A DNA stretch of 64,000 bases from positions 89,312,443 through 89,376,442 of the forward strand of contig OY744517.1 in the NCBI GenBank assembly GCA_963556195.1, written 5' to 3'. Positions within the stretch are counted from its first letter, which is position 1, and every line of letters starts with the position of its first letter. This stretch comes from Sepiola atlantica. Lineage: Eukaryota > Mollusca > Cephalopoda > Sepiida > Sepiolidae. Position numbers and translations under genes: made by a program. Of the stretch, positions 9,660-20,174 are shown one piece after another. Below the pieces are notes generated by a model. That model saw only the letters and a program-made list of their open reading frames with translations, did not search any database and had not been told where the DNA came from.

Positions 9660-10728
9660 CACTTGCTAACAGGTTCGTTGCAGATGTGAAATAAGTTGAA
9701 GTTTGACACATTATCGTTGAATATTCTATTAAATAGTCATTTTGTTGGAATGTGTCATATTTGACACAAACAGCATATTTCATATTTAAAAGGAAAGTAA
9801 CTCTTTGCCCTTTGTTATCGCCCTTGATCAAATAGCTTTTAAGGGTTAAATACTAAAACCAAATAATGATGATTTTTTATTTAAGTGTATTATATAAAAT
9901 TATCATAATTATTATTGTATTATAATCAGTTGATCTAATAATACGCTAAGACGTTCATATGTATGTTATCACCTTTCCCCCACATTCAAAATAATGAGAT
10001 TGTCCGATCAGCACAAATGGTTATTGGCTATTGATTTGATGTCGCTAAAGAAAAGAATTACAGCTTTACCCATTTTAAAACGAATTCTTCCAAAATCAAA
10101 GCAGGTCTCTCCGTCGACTAAAAGAGAACAATTTTAAATAAATACATTTCAAATTGTGACATTTGTTTTATTGATTTGAAGAATATTTAGCTGACAATTA
10201 TTTTTATGGTAAAAGAACAGATACTACTTATTGTACATTGTTTTAATAAGAATTAAATTGGTACAATTAAAATAAATGATAAAAGAATTGACATATTCGT
10301 TTTATTTCTTTAACATAGATTTAGCTGACCCTGACAATTATTTTTACAGTAGACAAATCATTTTTTTTAATACTGATCCTGACCGACATTTATTATTTCA
10401 AAGTGAATATTAGTATTTACAGTGAAGTATACAGATTAATGTAGAAACACTATAATTTCCACCACTATAATTTTATTATAATTACAATTAATTTTTTGAT
10501 GTTACAAATGTTATAGATGATTAATATTTTTGTCTTTATCTTTCAGGTAAGTAAAATATTCTTCTATCAGAATGGAACCATTGAGAGTTGGAAGTTTCAA
10601 ATGAAACGCAAGTATTCTTTGTCTTTTTTTATTACTCAGACCGAGAAACATTTTTTAATAAACCACTATGGAGTAGAAAGTTACACTTCAGTATTAAGAA
10701 ATAAACAATATTTTCTCTTTACTTATCA

Positions 10729-10730
<2 letters not shown>
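9660..10730. other. no gene seen; weak duplication
   Basis: Very AT-rich. TTTAGCTGAC followed by GACAATTATTTTTA occurs near 10188 and again near 10320, a degenerate ~135-bp duplication. No supported gene. Confidence 0.4.

Positions 10731-10732
<2 letters not shown>

Positions 10733-10783
<51 letters not shown>
10733..10783. repeat. (TA)n microsatellite
   Basis: About 25 dinucleotide units. Another (AT)n of ~24 units is at 11116-11163. Confidence 0.95.
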
Positions 10784-10786
<3 letters not shown>

Positions 10787-11111
10787 ATTGAAAATTAGGA
10801 TTAAACAAGCATTTCTCTTAGAAAAATATTGTCAGCAAAAAGAAGATATGTAAAAAATAAATGACTATTAAATCATTTTTTTTTCGGACTAATGGTTGAA
10901 CTTTTATGCACTGAGGAAGCCTCCTAAAATATCTATGATATTTTGTATATCACGAAGACAGAAACAATTCTTTGCAAATAAAAGTGTTTTCTTATGAATA
11001 TATGAAAACTTGTTCCTGAATTAACTTGGGTTTTGTATGATATTAAATTTAGAGTTCTAGCCGTACACTATTGAGCTATAACTTCAGCCTTTGTGCTAAC
11101 GAAATTTATAC

Positions 11112-11167
<56 letters not shown>

Positions 11168-12166
11168 TATAAAAGTATACTTATAGTATGTAGGCTACAC
11201 AGAAACGTTTGCGTTTAATTTAATTTCGAGAGAAATTATCAGGCTAATTACATGGATTTACATTTCAGGATTACTTTTATAGTTGATCAGTGCCTACTCT
11301 AACTTTTGACCAGTCAGAATCCTTTATTACCCCCTCACTACCTATGTTATCCTTCAACCAATGAGTATTACTCCCTTTGTTTGAAAGAGATTTGGGTGCT
11401 CCTCACTTTTAAGTGTGTCAGACAAACAAAAGGTGACCTTACTGTGACCCTAGAAGACAAAGACATTCCGTTTTTCTATTTTTGTATATACAAGATGCAT
11501 TGAGGCAATCATGCAGTAGAGTTAAAAGCGGAGACACCGAAAAAAAAAACATAAAACAAATAACTTTTAACAAATGCTAGAAAATTAAGCCACAATGGCT
11601 GCTAAGAAAATTAGTATCCAAAACTTCTATATTTTTCACTTTGAAAACGAAGAAACAGATCTTATTTACAAAATTGTGGAACATCTCGCTCGCTGCGGTA
11701 AACAAGATTCCAACCAAGTATTACCTTAATGAAGATATCAGGAAAATTGCAGTCATGTGATTCTAATCCTCTTAGCCAATCCCACAAAGGCTTGAAAGAC
11801 GGTATCAATAACAGCAATTTCTATCTGTGTCCAAGATTACAAAGGATGTTTTTGTCTCATGTCTAAACCTCAACTTCTTGAAACTATAGTAACTCTCAGT
11901 CACTCTATATTTGTTCAAAATCTGGGTGGCTTATCAAAGATTAACTCTTTGTCTACTGATAGTAACTCCTGTGAGATACGATTTTAGCATGACAAAGAAA
12001 CCACAGGAAAACAGTGTGAGTGTAAACAATTCCGGTATCTTTTTTTACTCATGAGACTCAATGATATGACATGGGCGAACTTATGTCTAGCTTAGTTTGA
12101 GAAAAAGAACTTGATTATTAATTAAAATGACTTATTTTAATATCTCTGTGTAGCTATGTATATACC

Positions 12167-12170
<4 letters not shown>
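10784..12170. other. no gene seen
   Basis: AT-rich sequence with one (AT)n at 11116-11163 and another at 12170-12204. The phrase CACTGAGGAAGCCTCC near 10910 recalls the CTGAGGAAGCTGG phrase of the foldback at 14.8 kb, hinting at a degraded relative. No coding support. Confidence 0.4.
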
Positions 12171-12206
<36 letters not shown>

Positions 12207-12533
12207 CATTCTACCCTATTCACATAACCGCATGCTACACACACTGGCATATCAACATTTATCTTCGATAACATCAAGACGAATTTCAACTTGGTTGTGA
12301 TAAATATGTCTCGATCAAGAAGGATTAAACAAAAAAAAGAAGAGAAAAAAAATATATGCTTATACTTTTAACAAGGGTGTATTCACCGAAAGTGCTCAAG
12401 TTTTTAAGATTAATAAATAATTTATTTTAAAAAAAATAAAGAAATGCGTTGTCCAGGTTTTTCAAAATATTTTTTTCAAAATATTCTCCTTATTATTGCC
12501 ATTTCATCAACACTTCCAAGTGTGACTTTTCAT

Positions 12534-12578
<45 letters not shown>

Positions 12579-12579
12579 A
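12534..12579. repeat. (AT)n(GA)n compound microsatellite
   Basis: (AT)10 followed by (GA)12, directly abutting the foldback at 12586. Confidence 0.9.
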
Positions 12580-12585
12580 AACATT

Positions 12586-12734
12586 CACATACACATTGCA
12601 ACTGTCAGCATTTATAATTTATTTCGACTTCCTAGTCTCTTCACAATGCTAACAGGACAGTTACATATTGGAAATTCTGAAGAGACTAAGAAGTCGAAAA
12701 AATTATAAATGCTGACAGTTGCAATGTATATGTG
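12586..12734. mobile_element. foldback MITE, 149 bp
   Basis: Left arm 12586-12643 and right arm 12678-12734 are inverted; conserved core AACTGTCAGCATTTATAATT near 12600. Loop ~35 bp. Lies between a microsatellite at 12534-12579 and (TA)n at 12829-12858. Confidence 0.8.
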
Positions 12735-12823
12735 ATTTTTTTCTTTCTATATTCTATTCTTGGTCTGTCTTCTACATTGAGCTCTCTTACTCGGATTTCT
12801 TAACAAAATTATTCACTTTAACA

Positions 12824-12858
<35 letters not shown>

Positions 12859-12862
<4 letters not shown>

Positions 12863-13200
12863 CTGAATAAATGCGAAAGTTGGGCCCATTTCTCGCACCA
12901 ACAGTAAAGTCAAAACGCCCTATTTGAAGTAAACTTTACACAATAAACGCAGCATCTGCTTATGTGTATGCGTTATCAGTCGCAAGGTTTACTAATTTGC
13001 ATATTGGTTTTGAAAAAAGTAATTTTATTAATTAACACTTATTTGTTATTGGTTTTTCATTCAATGATTGTTTGATTTTAATATAACAAATAGTTCTGTT
13101 TTGCAATATTGTTTTATTTCTGTTGTGACATTAAAGGGTCGATAGTAAATAAGACAACACGATGGTATATTTATAAGAGTGTGTATTTACAGAAGTACAG
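12859..13200. other. no gene seen
   Basis: AT-rich, nothing recognised. Confidence 0.4.
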
Positions 13201-13214
13201 AATAGTATGTTACA

Positions 13215-13460
13215 GAAAGACGGATATTTACCTCCCACCTCACTATGAGATGTGACACAAAGTCGGAAAGTGGGATTTGTTGGCCCAATGCACAAGAGGT
13301 AGCGTACTCTGACCCTGCAAAAAATGCCTGCGAAACCCCGTCGGCATTCCCCGGTCGGGGTGCCTCAGGCAATTACCAACAACTAACTCCTCCCCAAAGA
13401 GAGAAGGCAAAGCCTGGGAGGGTGGACCTCATAGGACTACCTAGAACCATACCTCAGCCT
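13215..13460 (+). repeat. GC-rich dispersed repeat R, copy 2
   Basis: Blocks GAGATGTGACACAAAGTCGG, CGTCGGCATTCCCCGGTCGG, CTCCTCCCCAAAGAG and AAGGCAAAGCCTGGGAGG match copies 1 and 3 in order. Local peptide similarity with copy 3: LTPPQREKAKPGRVDL here, LTPPQRGEAKPGKVDL at 57.1 kb. Confidence 0.65.
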
Positions 13461-13487
13461 GACAGAAGAAAAGCCACCATTCTTAAT

Positions 13488-13715
13488 AGTGGCCAACCTC
13501 TGCCAGACTGATTGTCGAGAACGAATCCTTGACATAGTATTAATGACGTCTCTGACTCTCACAGTAAGACTGTAGAAGAAAGACGGCTCGTCCTTCATCA
13601 TAGTGGCTAACCTCTGCCAGACTGATTGTCGAGAACGAATCCTCGATATAGTATGAATGACTTCTCTTACTCTCACAGTAAGACTGTAGAAGAAAGACGG
13701 CTCGTCCTTCATCAT
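13488..13715. repeat. two-unit tandem repeat of 114 bp
   Basis: Units 13488-13601 and 13602-13715 differ at only a few positions. 114 is a multiple of three, so the minus strand keeps a 92-codon frame over both units, repeating RIRSRQSVWQRLAT. No domain is recognised; a gene relic or a chance frame are both possible. Confidence 0.85.
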
Positions 13716-13972
13716 AGGCTCCTCTACGCATAATGTCTAGACGAGTCCATATAGTCACGAAATAGGGTAGACCACCATCACAATTTCCTAGCAAATATTT
13801 AGCATTTGTGTTTGTTACTTTGTTTAGATGGACTGACTTTATTTTCAAGAAGTAGAAATCTATTTATAAATTGCAACTGGAAAGGCAAATTGATTTCTTC
13901 TTTTTCTTTAATGCAACATTTAAAAGATAAATAAATTTGCATCGAAATTACCAAAATTTTAATGTTTATCTA

Positions 13973-14113
13973 TCTATATTAATAAATTAGGAAAATTTTT
14001 TGTCTTGTTTACAGCAAAGTTATGAATGGAATGTTTATTATTTTTAATTAATTTTTCAAGTATTTCAAGTAGCAAACTTTGCGAAGCGATAGCGAGCCAA
14101 CAAAGCCAGCTAG
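13973..14113 (+). mobile_element. short non-autonomous Helitron
   Basis: Starts TCTATATTAATAAA after an A and ends CCAGCTAG before a T, which is the Helitron pattern (5' TC, 3' CTRR, inserted between A and T). A hairpin, CTTTG at 14077-14081 pairing with CAAAG at 14101-14105, lies a few bases before the CTAG, as Helitrons require. The loop holds GCGAAGCGATAGCGAGCC. Inserted beside a (TA)n tract. No coding capacity in 141 bp. Confidence 0.65.
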
Positions 14114-14167
14114 TATATATATATATACTTGATCAAATACAAGTGAAATCTTCTGTTAATTCTTTTT

Positions 14168-14411
14168 CTGATCCATTCTTTTCTAGTAATCGGATGTTAT
14201 GTTCCAGTGTTAACAGTAATTCGCCATAATGGCAAGTACTTTCGACCTTTCTTAATAATTTTGCCAATTTTGATTTGTAGCAACATCATGGCGTTCCTAA
14301 CAACGACTCACGACTCATGTGAGTCGAAAGTACTTGCCATTATGGCAAATTTCTGTTTACACTGGAACATAACATCAGATCGCTGGTGTGCTACTTGAAA
14401 AGAATGGATCA
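14168..14411. mobile_element. foldback MITE, 244 bp
   Basis: Left arm 14168-14250 and right arm 14320-14411 are inverted with small gaps. Core CATAATGGCAAGTACTTTCG at 14226-14245 recurs inverted near 14324-14345; outer ends carry TGATCCATTCTTTTC and its complement. Flanked at distance by (AT)n at 14114 and 14480. Confidence 0.8.
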
Positions 14412-14477
14412 AAAAGGAAATAAACAGAAGCTTTCAATTCTATGTAATCAAACTTGTGTCAATGAAAAAATACTAGC

Positions 14478-14479
<2 letters not shown>

Positions 14480-14516
<37 letters not shown>
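14480..14516. repeat. (AT)n microsatellite
   Basis: About 18 units. Confidence 0.95.
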
Positions 14517-14519
<3 letters not shown>

Positions 14520-14779
14520 TCAAAATTTTTCAACCATTAAAACTATAAAAAAAAAAAAAAATTTTTTAATTCTTTAGTCCCAAGTCCTTCGGTAGAAAAT
14601 TACTTGTAAGTCAATTTACTTTTTACAGTCATTATATTAGTTTGCTTCCAAGAATTTATGCTAGTCTTCAGAGATCATCAGTTGTTTACCATGAAAAACT
14701 GTTTCGGGAATTTATATATATATATTTATATATAATATATATTATTGTTGTTTCCTAGATGTTAATCCAATGCAACTCT

Positions 14780-15020
14780 AATGTTTATAAAAAAGTGCTC
14801 AATAACAAGTAGAGCTGTTTTTTAGTATAAATTTTTATTCATACAAACATTGGTTACATATATGCATACATGTTTCAACTGCGATCTCTCCGGAGAACCA
14901 GCTTCCTCAGACCTTTTTATTTTCTGAATGTCTGAGGAAGCTGGTTCTCAAGAGAGATTGCAGCTGAAACATGTATGCACATATATAACTAATAATGTTT
15001 GTATAAATAAAAATTTATAA
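14780..15020. mobile_element. foldback MITE with TGCTCAATAACAA flank module
   Basis: Inverted arms 14826-14910 and 14935-15020; core TCTGAGGAAGCTGGTTCTC at 14940-14958. The module TGCTCAATAACAAGTAGAGCTG just left of the arm recurs in near-identical form left of the next foldback at 15.1 kb, so the two are members of one family with the same extra flank. Confidence 0.75.
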
Positions 15021-15107
15021 TATACATATATATATTTTTTTTTAAATGTACGTTTGTTAAAAGGTTTGATAAACAATCCTATGAATCTTACTGTGTTTAC
15101 TTAATCA

Positions 15108-15304
15108 TGCTCAATAACAAATAGAACCGTATATTTATTTAGTATACATTTTTATTTATACAAACATGTCAGGCTATATAGATGTGTATATGTTTCGACT
15201 ATAGTCGAAATGGCTAAGTTCGATTGAATTCTCACCCTGATGAGAGTTACCCATTTGGGCTATAGTCCTGTAGCCAGACATGTTTTTTGTAGATAGAATT
15301 TTTA

Positions 15305-15312
<8 letters not shown>
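15108..15312. mobile_element. second foldback of the TGCTCAATAACAA family
   Basis: Left flank TGCTCAATAACAAATAGAACC, then inverted arms running from about 15145 to 15305 that meet at the palindrome CTCACCCTGATGAGAG (15231-15246). The outer parts TTTTTATTTATACAAACATG match the start of the arm at 14.83 kb. More diverged arms than its neighbour. The right end runs into (TA)n at 15309-15344. Confidence 0.7.
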
Positions 15313-15345
<33 letters not shown>

Positions 15346-15349
<4 letters not shown>

Positions 15350-15600
15350 GAAGGAAAGATGAAGATAAAAAATTACAGAAAATTACATAAAATTGATACA
15401 AATTTTATTACATCGAAAGTTTAGATGCAAGGAGTTACACTAATCGTTAAACCATCGTTTTTCAAATTTTTATTTTTTATGCAATTTTTATGCAATTTTT
15501 TATCTTCATCTTTCCTTCTTTAAATTTATTGCTCTACTCAACGTATTGAGCTTTACTTTATCACGATAGATCACTTAAACGATACTTCACTTATCGCTAA
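15346..15600. mobile_element. foldback MITE with ATTGCTCTACTC flank module
   Basis: Left arm starts AAGAAGGAAAGATGAAGATA at about 15348, and its complement ends the right arm at about 15522. The middle is AT-rich. The 3' flank TTATTGCTCTACTCAACG then TATTGAGCTT (15527-15554) is matched after the foldback at 50.24-50.59 kb (TTAATGCTCTATCCAGTA then TATTGAGCTT), so this module belongs to the element family. Confidence 0.7.
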
Positions 15601-15604
15601 TTCA

Positions 15605-15649
<45 letters not shown>

Positions 15650-15650
15650 A
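15601..15650. repeat. (ATT)n(AT)n microsatellite
   Basis: Short ATT run passing into (TA)14. Confidence 0.9.
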
Positions 15651-15859
15651 CCCTTTTTGGCGTGATTTAATGCCTAAAACTGTAACCATTGGAAACGATT
15701 CATTAATTGGTTTGTGTCTGCTTTACAACAGAGCAACTCTTTTAAAGTTATTTATTGCTGAATAAATAAAATAACTAATTGTATACGAATAATCGAACAC
15801 AAGTTACTATTTTACTCATTGCGGGGCAAATATTTTTTGGTTCACTTGTACCTCCCACT

Positions 15860-16215
15860 GCTGTAAAAAATTAACAGCAAGAACTCATCTAGCTACAACC
15901 ACAGAATCACAGCATAGAACTTCCTTTCCCTCTCTGTGTACCTAAAATCAAACAGAACTTCCATAAAAATAGTTTCTTTTCTAAAATAGCCTATCTGTTG
16001 AACAAAATACCAGGGGGCTGCTTCCCAACTCACTACAACAAGGACGTCTTCAAGTCCAATGTAAACAAATACTTGTTGAGCCATACTCTTGGATAACTAA
16101 ATTCTGCCCTTCCCCCACCCCCATTGTTTCTACTTCTGCCATGGTGTTCTTCATTGCTCAACTGACAACCTTTTAGCCCTTATCCTCGAGTAGCCCTCTA
16201 TCCTTAATAAGCAAG
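15860..16215 (+). pseudogene. LINE 3' end, separate family (D)
   Basis: Near 16030-16090 the plus strand reads LTTTRTSS in one frame and HYNKDVFKSNVNKYLLSHTLG in another. The latter is the usual C-terminal motif (FP..YN...FKS.VN.HL) of jockey/CR1-like ORF2. Upstream sequence 15890-16030 is full of stops. The 3' end is not the family A tail. A long (AT)n follows at 16227. Confidence 0.6.
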
Positions 16216-16226
16216 TACCCATTAGT

Positions 16227-16246
16227 AATATATATATATATATATA

Positions 16247-16299
<53 letters not shown>
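16227..16299. repeat. (AT)n microsatellite, ~36 units
   Basis: One interruption (ATCTAT) near 16248. One of the longest TA tracts in the window. Confidence 0.95.
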
Positions 16300-16302
<3 letters not shown>

Positions 16303-17430
16303 ATTAGTGAATTATTTAATATAATAGATATAAGTTTTAAAAACTGGCCGAGCCGATTCCAGAGTCTGAGGTGGCATCCATTATGCCAAACCTGAACTTT
16401 TTTTCCAGTCTCAAAAAGTAAGCATCATATTACTACGCTAAAAATAAATCAATATGAACTGGAAAAGACAATTTTCAACACTTGTAGCTTTTTATAAGAC
16501 TTTTAAAAGATGCCAAATTCTTTTAAAAATGCCAATTGGAAAAACATGCCAATACATTTTTAATGGAAATACGCATTTTTTATATAATTTTCTTTCATTA
16601 TTTGTTCTTAAATCTTGCAAACTAATCTTTAAAAAGCTTAAGAAGAAGTCTTTGATCAAATCAAAGTGTGTTTATTATTGCTGAGTGTCTCATGCCGTGT
16701 CATATGCTGATGGTCTGATCTTGGCAAATCAACAAGATGAAAAAGAAAGTATGGCATATCTAATCCTTATTTCATATCCCCCCTTCCACTCAACCAACCA
16801 ATCACCGGCATCAATTTATTTGTAGATTGTTGTTGCTTTTCAGAAGTGGGGTGGAGTGTCGATAATCGGCACAGAATCATTTCCATCCTCCTTTCGTTTT
16901 TACCATTTTGATTTGTAATGCTTCAAGAATTAGGAGTTCGGATTCGGTTTGCCATGAAGACCCATGGCAAAATTAAGGTCTACCCAACAAAATACTAAAA
17001 AAAAGGATAGAAATTGCTGTAATGATTTTCCTGGCATTCCAACCTATTGATGACTGATTTAATTAGAATCTAGCAATGTTTTAATAAAAACAAACGGTTT
17101 ATTTTAGTTTTACATCGATGAATCATACATTATGAAAACGTGATAAATAAAAAAAAAATCGGATTTAATTTTAAAATGTTTAAAAACAAATTTTCATAAC
17201 TAATGTTAATCATTAAAATATTAACTAAAGCAATTTTGATGATTACTGCTCATTGGAGTTTTCCAAGACTCCCATGCAACATCTTCTGTAGCTGCAAAGC
17301 CTAATCAGATATTGCACATAAAGGCATATTAGGATGATGTTTATTATGTAGTGGTCTTCGTCTGTCTCTTTGTTTATCTTTATGTCTCTGTGTAAGTAGT
17401 TCTAAAAGAATACTACTATTAATATTATTA
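16300..17430. other. no gene seen
   Basis: AT-rich sequence. A 76-codon plus frame (16454-16684) is compositionally AT-driven and has no recognised motif. Confidence 0.4.
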
Positions 17431-17797
17431 CTAGCGAGAGCGTGTAAATTACACGAAATTGTTTTCAATACTAATTATCTTGTTCCTAACCTATACATGT
17501 TTTAATAAAATATAAGATTTGACTTGTATATTTATTTTTTTTAATGAACAATACATGAAACAATTTACAAAACTTCTAATGAAGGTAGTTCCTCTTCTCT
17601 GACCATGAGTAGAATTATTCTGAGGACAAATTTTCACTCTTACACTGTTCATAGACCTTGCTTTTGAGAAGGCTACATAAAGTTGTCCATGAGTAAAGCA
17701 AGGTTGTGGTAGGTAGATCCCAACCTTATCGAAAGTCTGTTCTTGAGCTTTATTAATGGTCATTCATGAGTAGCATACAAAGATTCGGAAGGTCGTT
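17431..17797 (-). mobile_element. Helitron 3' end with Pif1-like helicase C-terminus
   Basis: Minus-strand translation from 17763 gives MTINKAQEQTFDKVGIYL and then FTHGQLYVAFSKARSMNSV: the last conserved helicase motifs (TINK.QGQT and HGQLYVA.SR) of the Pif1-like domain in Helitron RepHel proteins. One to two changes (QEQT for QGQT, SKA for SRA) are seen. Downstream on the same strand there is a hairpin CGTGTAATTTACACG (17441-17455) and then CTCTCG and CTAG followed by T (17431-17434): a complete Helitron 3' terminus. The rest of the protein is absent; upstream coding is cut near 17797. Confidence 0.8.
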
Positions 17798-18103
17798 GCT
17801 TTTGATGTAAGCGTGACAGACAAAATAACACACACGCTATCGTATTAATACGTGTCTCTCTAGTCGTCCCCTCATTACCCTCTACCCACTTCGATATAGA
17901 AAAAAAAATCTTAGAGGTTGGTTGAGATCGAACTATAAACCAGTCGGGCAGACGTCAAAAACCGACGTCAAAATTCTACATTGTTAACCGTTACGCCAAA
18001 CGGAAATACTTGAAATACTACGAAAATTAGGTGACTGGAATGCTTTTTCAAATCTAGGTGCGGCACGCATGCGCAGAGCTTTTGATGTAAGCGTGACGCA
18101 CAA
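17798..18103 (-). mobile_element. tRNA-type SINE between direct repeats
   Basis: Minus strand: A box TGGCGTAACGG with complement near 17989-17999, B box AGTTCGATCTC with complement near 17922-17932, then a body ending in AATACGATAGCGTG. The 20-mer GCTTTTGATGTAAGCGTGAC occurs at 17798-17817 and again at 18078-18097, which would suit a target-site duplication of LINE-driven insertion. The SINE core is clear; the duplication could instead be part of a longer repeat. Confidence 0.6.
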
Positions 18104-18312
18104 ATTGAATTGGTTTATTGAACCGTAAAGGCACAGGTAATGAAAGAAGGTTGCTTCAGCTCTCCGTGTGACAGGAAGGGTCGACGATGAGTGTCTGATC
18201 AAATTACTTTTTCGATCGTGGACAACACTGAGGGTGGAGACGCAGCTCGAGAGATCTTGTTGATCAAGATTGGTCGAGTGTAGACGTTGCATCGAGGTTA
18301 GGCTTCTAGAGC

Positions 18313-18924
18313 ATTAATTCTTCTTAAAAAGACACTTTGAATCGTACCAAAATGTAGTAAAAGGTGAATTATTCTGAAAAGGGTAGGTTGAATTGCATCA
18401 AAATGCAGTAGAAAGTGAATTGCTCTAAAAAGGATAGGTTGATTCATATCAAAATGCAGTAGAAAGTGAATTACTCTGAAAAGGATAGGTTGAATCGTAT
18501 CAAAATGCAGTAGCAAGTGAATTGCTCTGAAAAGGATAGGTTGAATCGTATAAAAATGCAGTAGAAAGTGAATTACTCTGAAAAGGATAGGTTGAATTGC
18601 ACCAAAATGCAGTAGAAAGTGAATTGCTCTGAAAAGCATAGGTTGAATCGTAAAAAATGCAGTAGAAGGTGAATTGCTCTTAAAAGGGTAGGTTGAATTT
18701 CATCAAAATGCAGTAGAGAGTGAATTGCTATGCAAAAGATAGGTTGAATCGTATAAAAATGCAGTATACGGTGAATTGCTCTGAAAAGGATAGGTTGAAT
18801 CGTATCAAAATGCAGTAGAAAGTGAATTGCTCTGAAAAGGATAGGTGGAATCGTATCAAAATGCAGTAGCAAGTGAATTGCTCTTAAAAGGATAGGTTGA
18901 ATTGCACCAAAATGTAGTGAAAAA
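18313..18924. repeat. 51-bp minisatellite, 12 units
   Basis: GTGAATT recurs at 18364, 18415, 18466, 18517, 18568, 18619, 18669, 18720, 18771, 18822 and 18873: exactly 51 bp apart except one 50-bp unit (18619-18668). Because 51 is a multiple of three, the minus strand encodes FRAIHFLLHFDTIQPIL per unit, and the single missing base shifts the frame. No sign beyond open frame that it is translated. Confidence 0.95.
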
Positions 18925-19140
18925 AGTCGCCCTCGAAAATGAAAACTTTGTCCTGGGATTGATGAATGTAATGCTAGAACGAGGGACGTCAGTCACTGGG
19001 TTGGTCGAGTCGACGGCTGAAGAGGCAGAAAGTGTGATAGCCGGTTGAAGGTGGATCGTACTGACAGAACTAGTCGATTTTTTCTCAGCTCTCATCGCTG
19101 ATTATATCTGAAACTAGACAGATTAGTGACGATCGGCTTG
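18925..19140. other. unique flank of the 51-bp array
   Basis: G+C-richer sequence with a minus frame from 19095 rich in Ser and Thr (MRAEKKSTSSVSTI...) that runs into the array. Sequence 18104-18312 on the other side has similar composition and a 102-codon minus frame. Together they may be one mobile unit holding the array, but no family is recognised. Confidence 0.3.
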
Positions 19141-19612
19141 TTGAAGATAAAACATTGCATTAATTAATTCTTAGCCAACAATAACGGACTGATATTTTTA
19201 ATATGCTGCGGTGTTATATTATGTCGAGTAGGCTAATCTCATTCTTCAGTGCGTCTTGATTTGATTTTGAAATGATGTGTTTAAATAGAATATGGAGGTG
19301 AAAGCCAAACTTCTGTTCAACAACATCCACTGTTGTTAGTAAAAAAGAGTGACAACCTGCGAAACCAGCCACAACAAACCTAAACACATGAGGAATAGAA
19401 AAACCACAAGCTTTCAACCTACCCGACACTTTTCATTTTAAAACATACTACTACTATTTTGAATTTAAAAAAAAATTGTTTGCATTGTTGCCGGACTTTT
19501 CAATATTAGTATGAATCATTCTCGTATTTACAGTTAAAAAAAGATTGGCTTCGGTTATCATGGCATTAAATTATCAGCACACACAAATAATGATAAATGA
19601 TATTGTTGGTGT

Positions 19613-19729
19613 TTAATTGTTAAATACATTTAGAACACCTTGATGCTCTTGATCAAAGAAGATTTTATTTGAATGGTAATCCTGAACGGAGGAGGAGAGT
19701 TCGTCAATCGACACCAGATTATCCGCCAT
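19613..19729 (-). CDS. 38-codon ORF, possible first coding exon
   Basis: Minus strand, ATG at 19729 in the context GGGAAAATGGCGGATAAT, a strong animal start context. It encodes MADNLVSIDELSSSVQDY and then HSNKIFFDQEHQGVLNVFNN, with non-repetitive, balanced composition unlike the repeats around it. It could be the first exon of a host gene that is otherwise outside the window, spliced before the stop (a weak GT follows CATCAAG), or a chance frame. No protein family recognised. A neighbouring 71-codon frame (19214-19429, minus, no ATG) is equally unassigned. Confidence 0.25.
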   Translation of the reverse strand: MADNLVSIDELSSSVQDYHSNKIFFDQEHQGVLNVFNN

Positions 19730-20174
19730 TTTCCCGTTGACAGAAACCAGCCTAACCTTTCGTTGACACATAAATAGTGCCAGATTGCATACAGAATGAA
19801 ACATGCTTTGTATAGCACAAACTATACGAAAGAATTGTATAGAATTGAATAGAAATATTAAAGTAGATGCTATAATAGCATTCCATATTTCTAAGGACCT
19901 TATATGACACATAGCCTAGCTAAAATTCTTATAGCAACTGAATTTAATTTTAATCTTTAAATCTGTTCTATGTTAAGCTGAATAATCAATCTGTTCTATT
20001 TTTTACTATGGGTTTTAGCTGCCTCTCAGAACATGCCTTGTGTAGCATTCTGGATTGGATAAGCATTTGCATTTAAATCTCTACAATTCAGAAGTCTATG
20101 ACTGCCGAGCACTATGCAGCAGCAGATAACATCTACATTTCAAAATGATAGACATAAAAATTTTGCTCTTTTTT

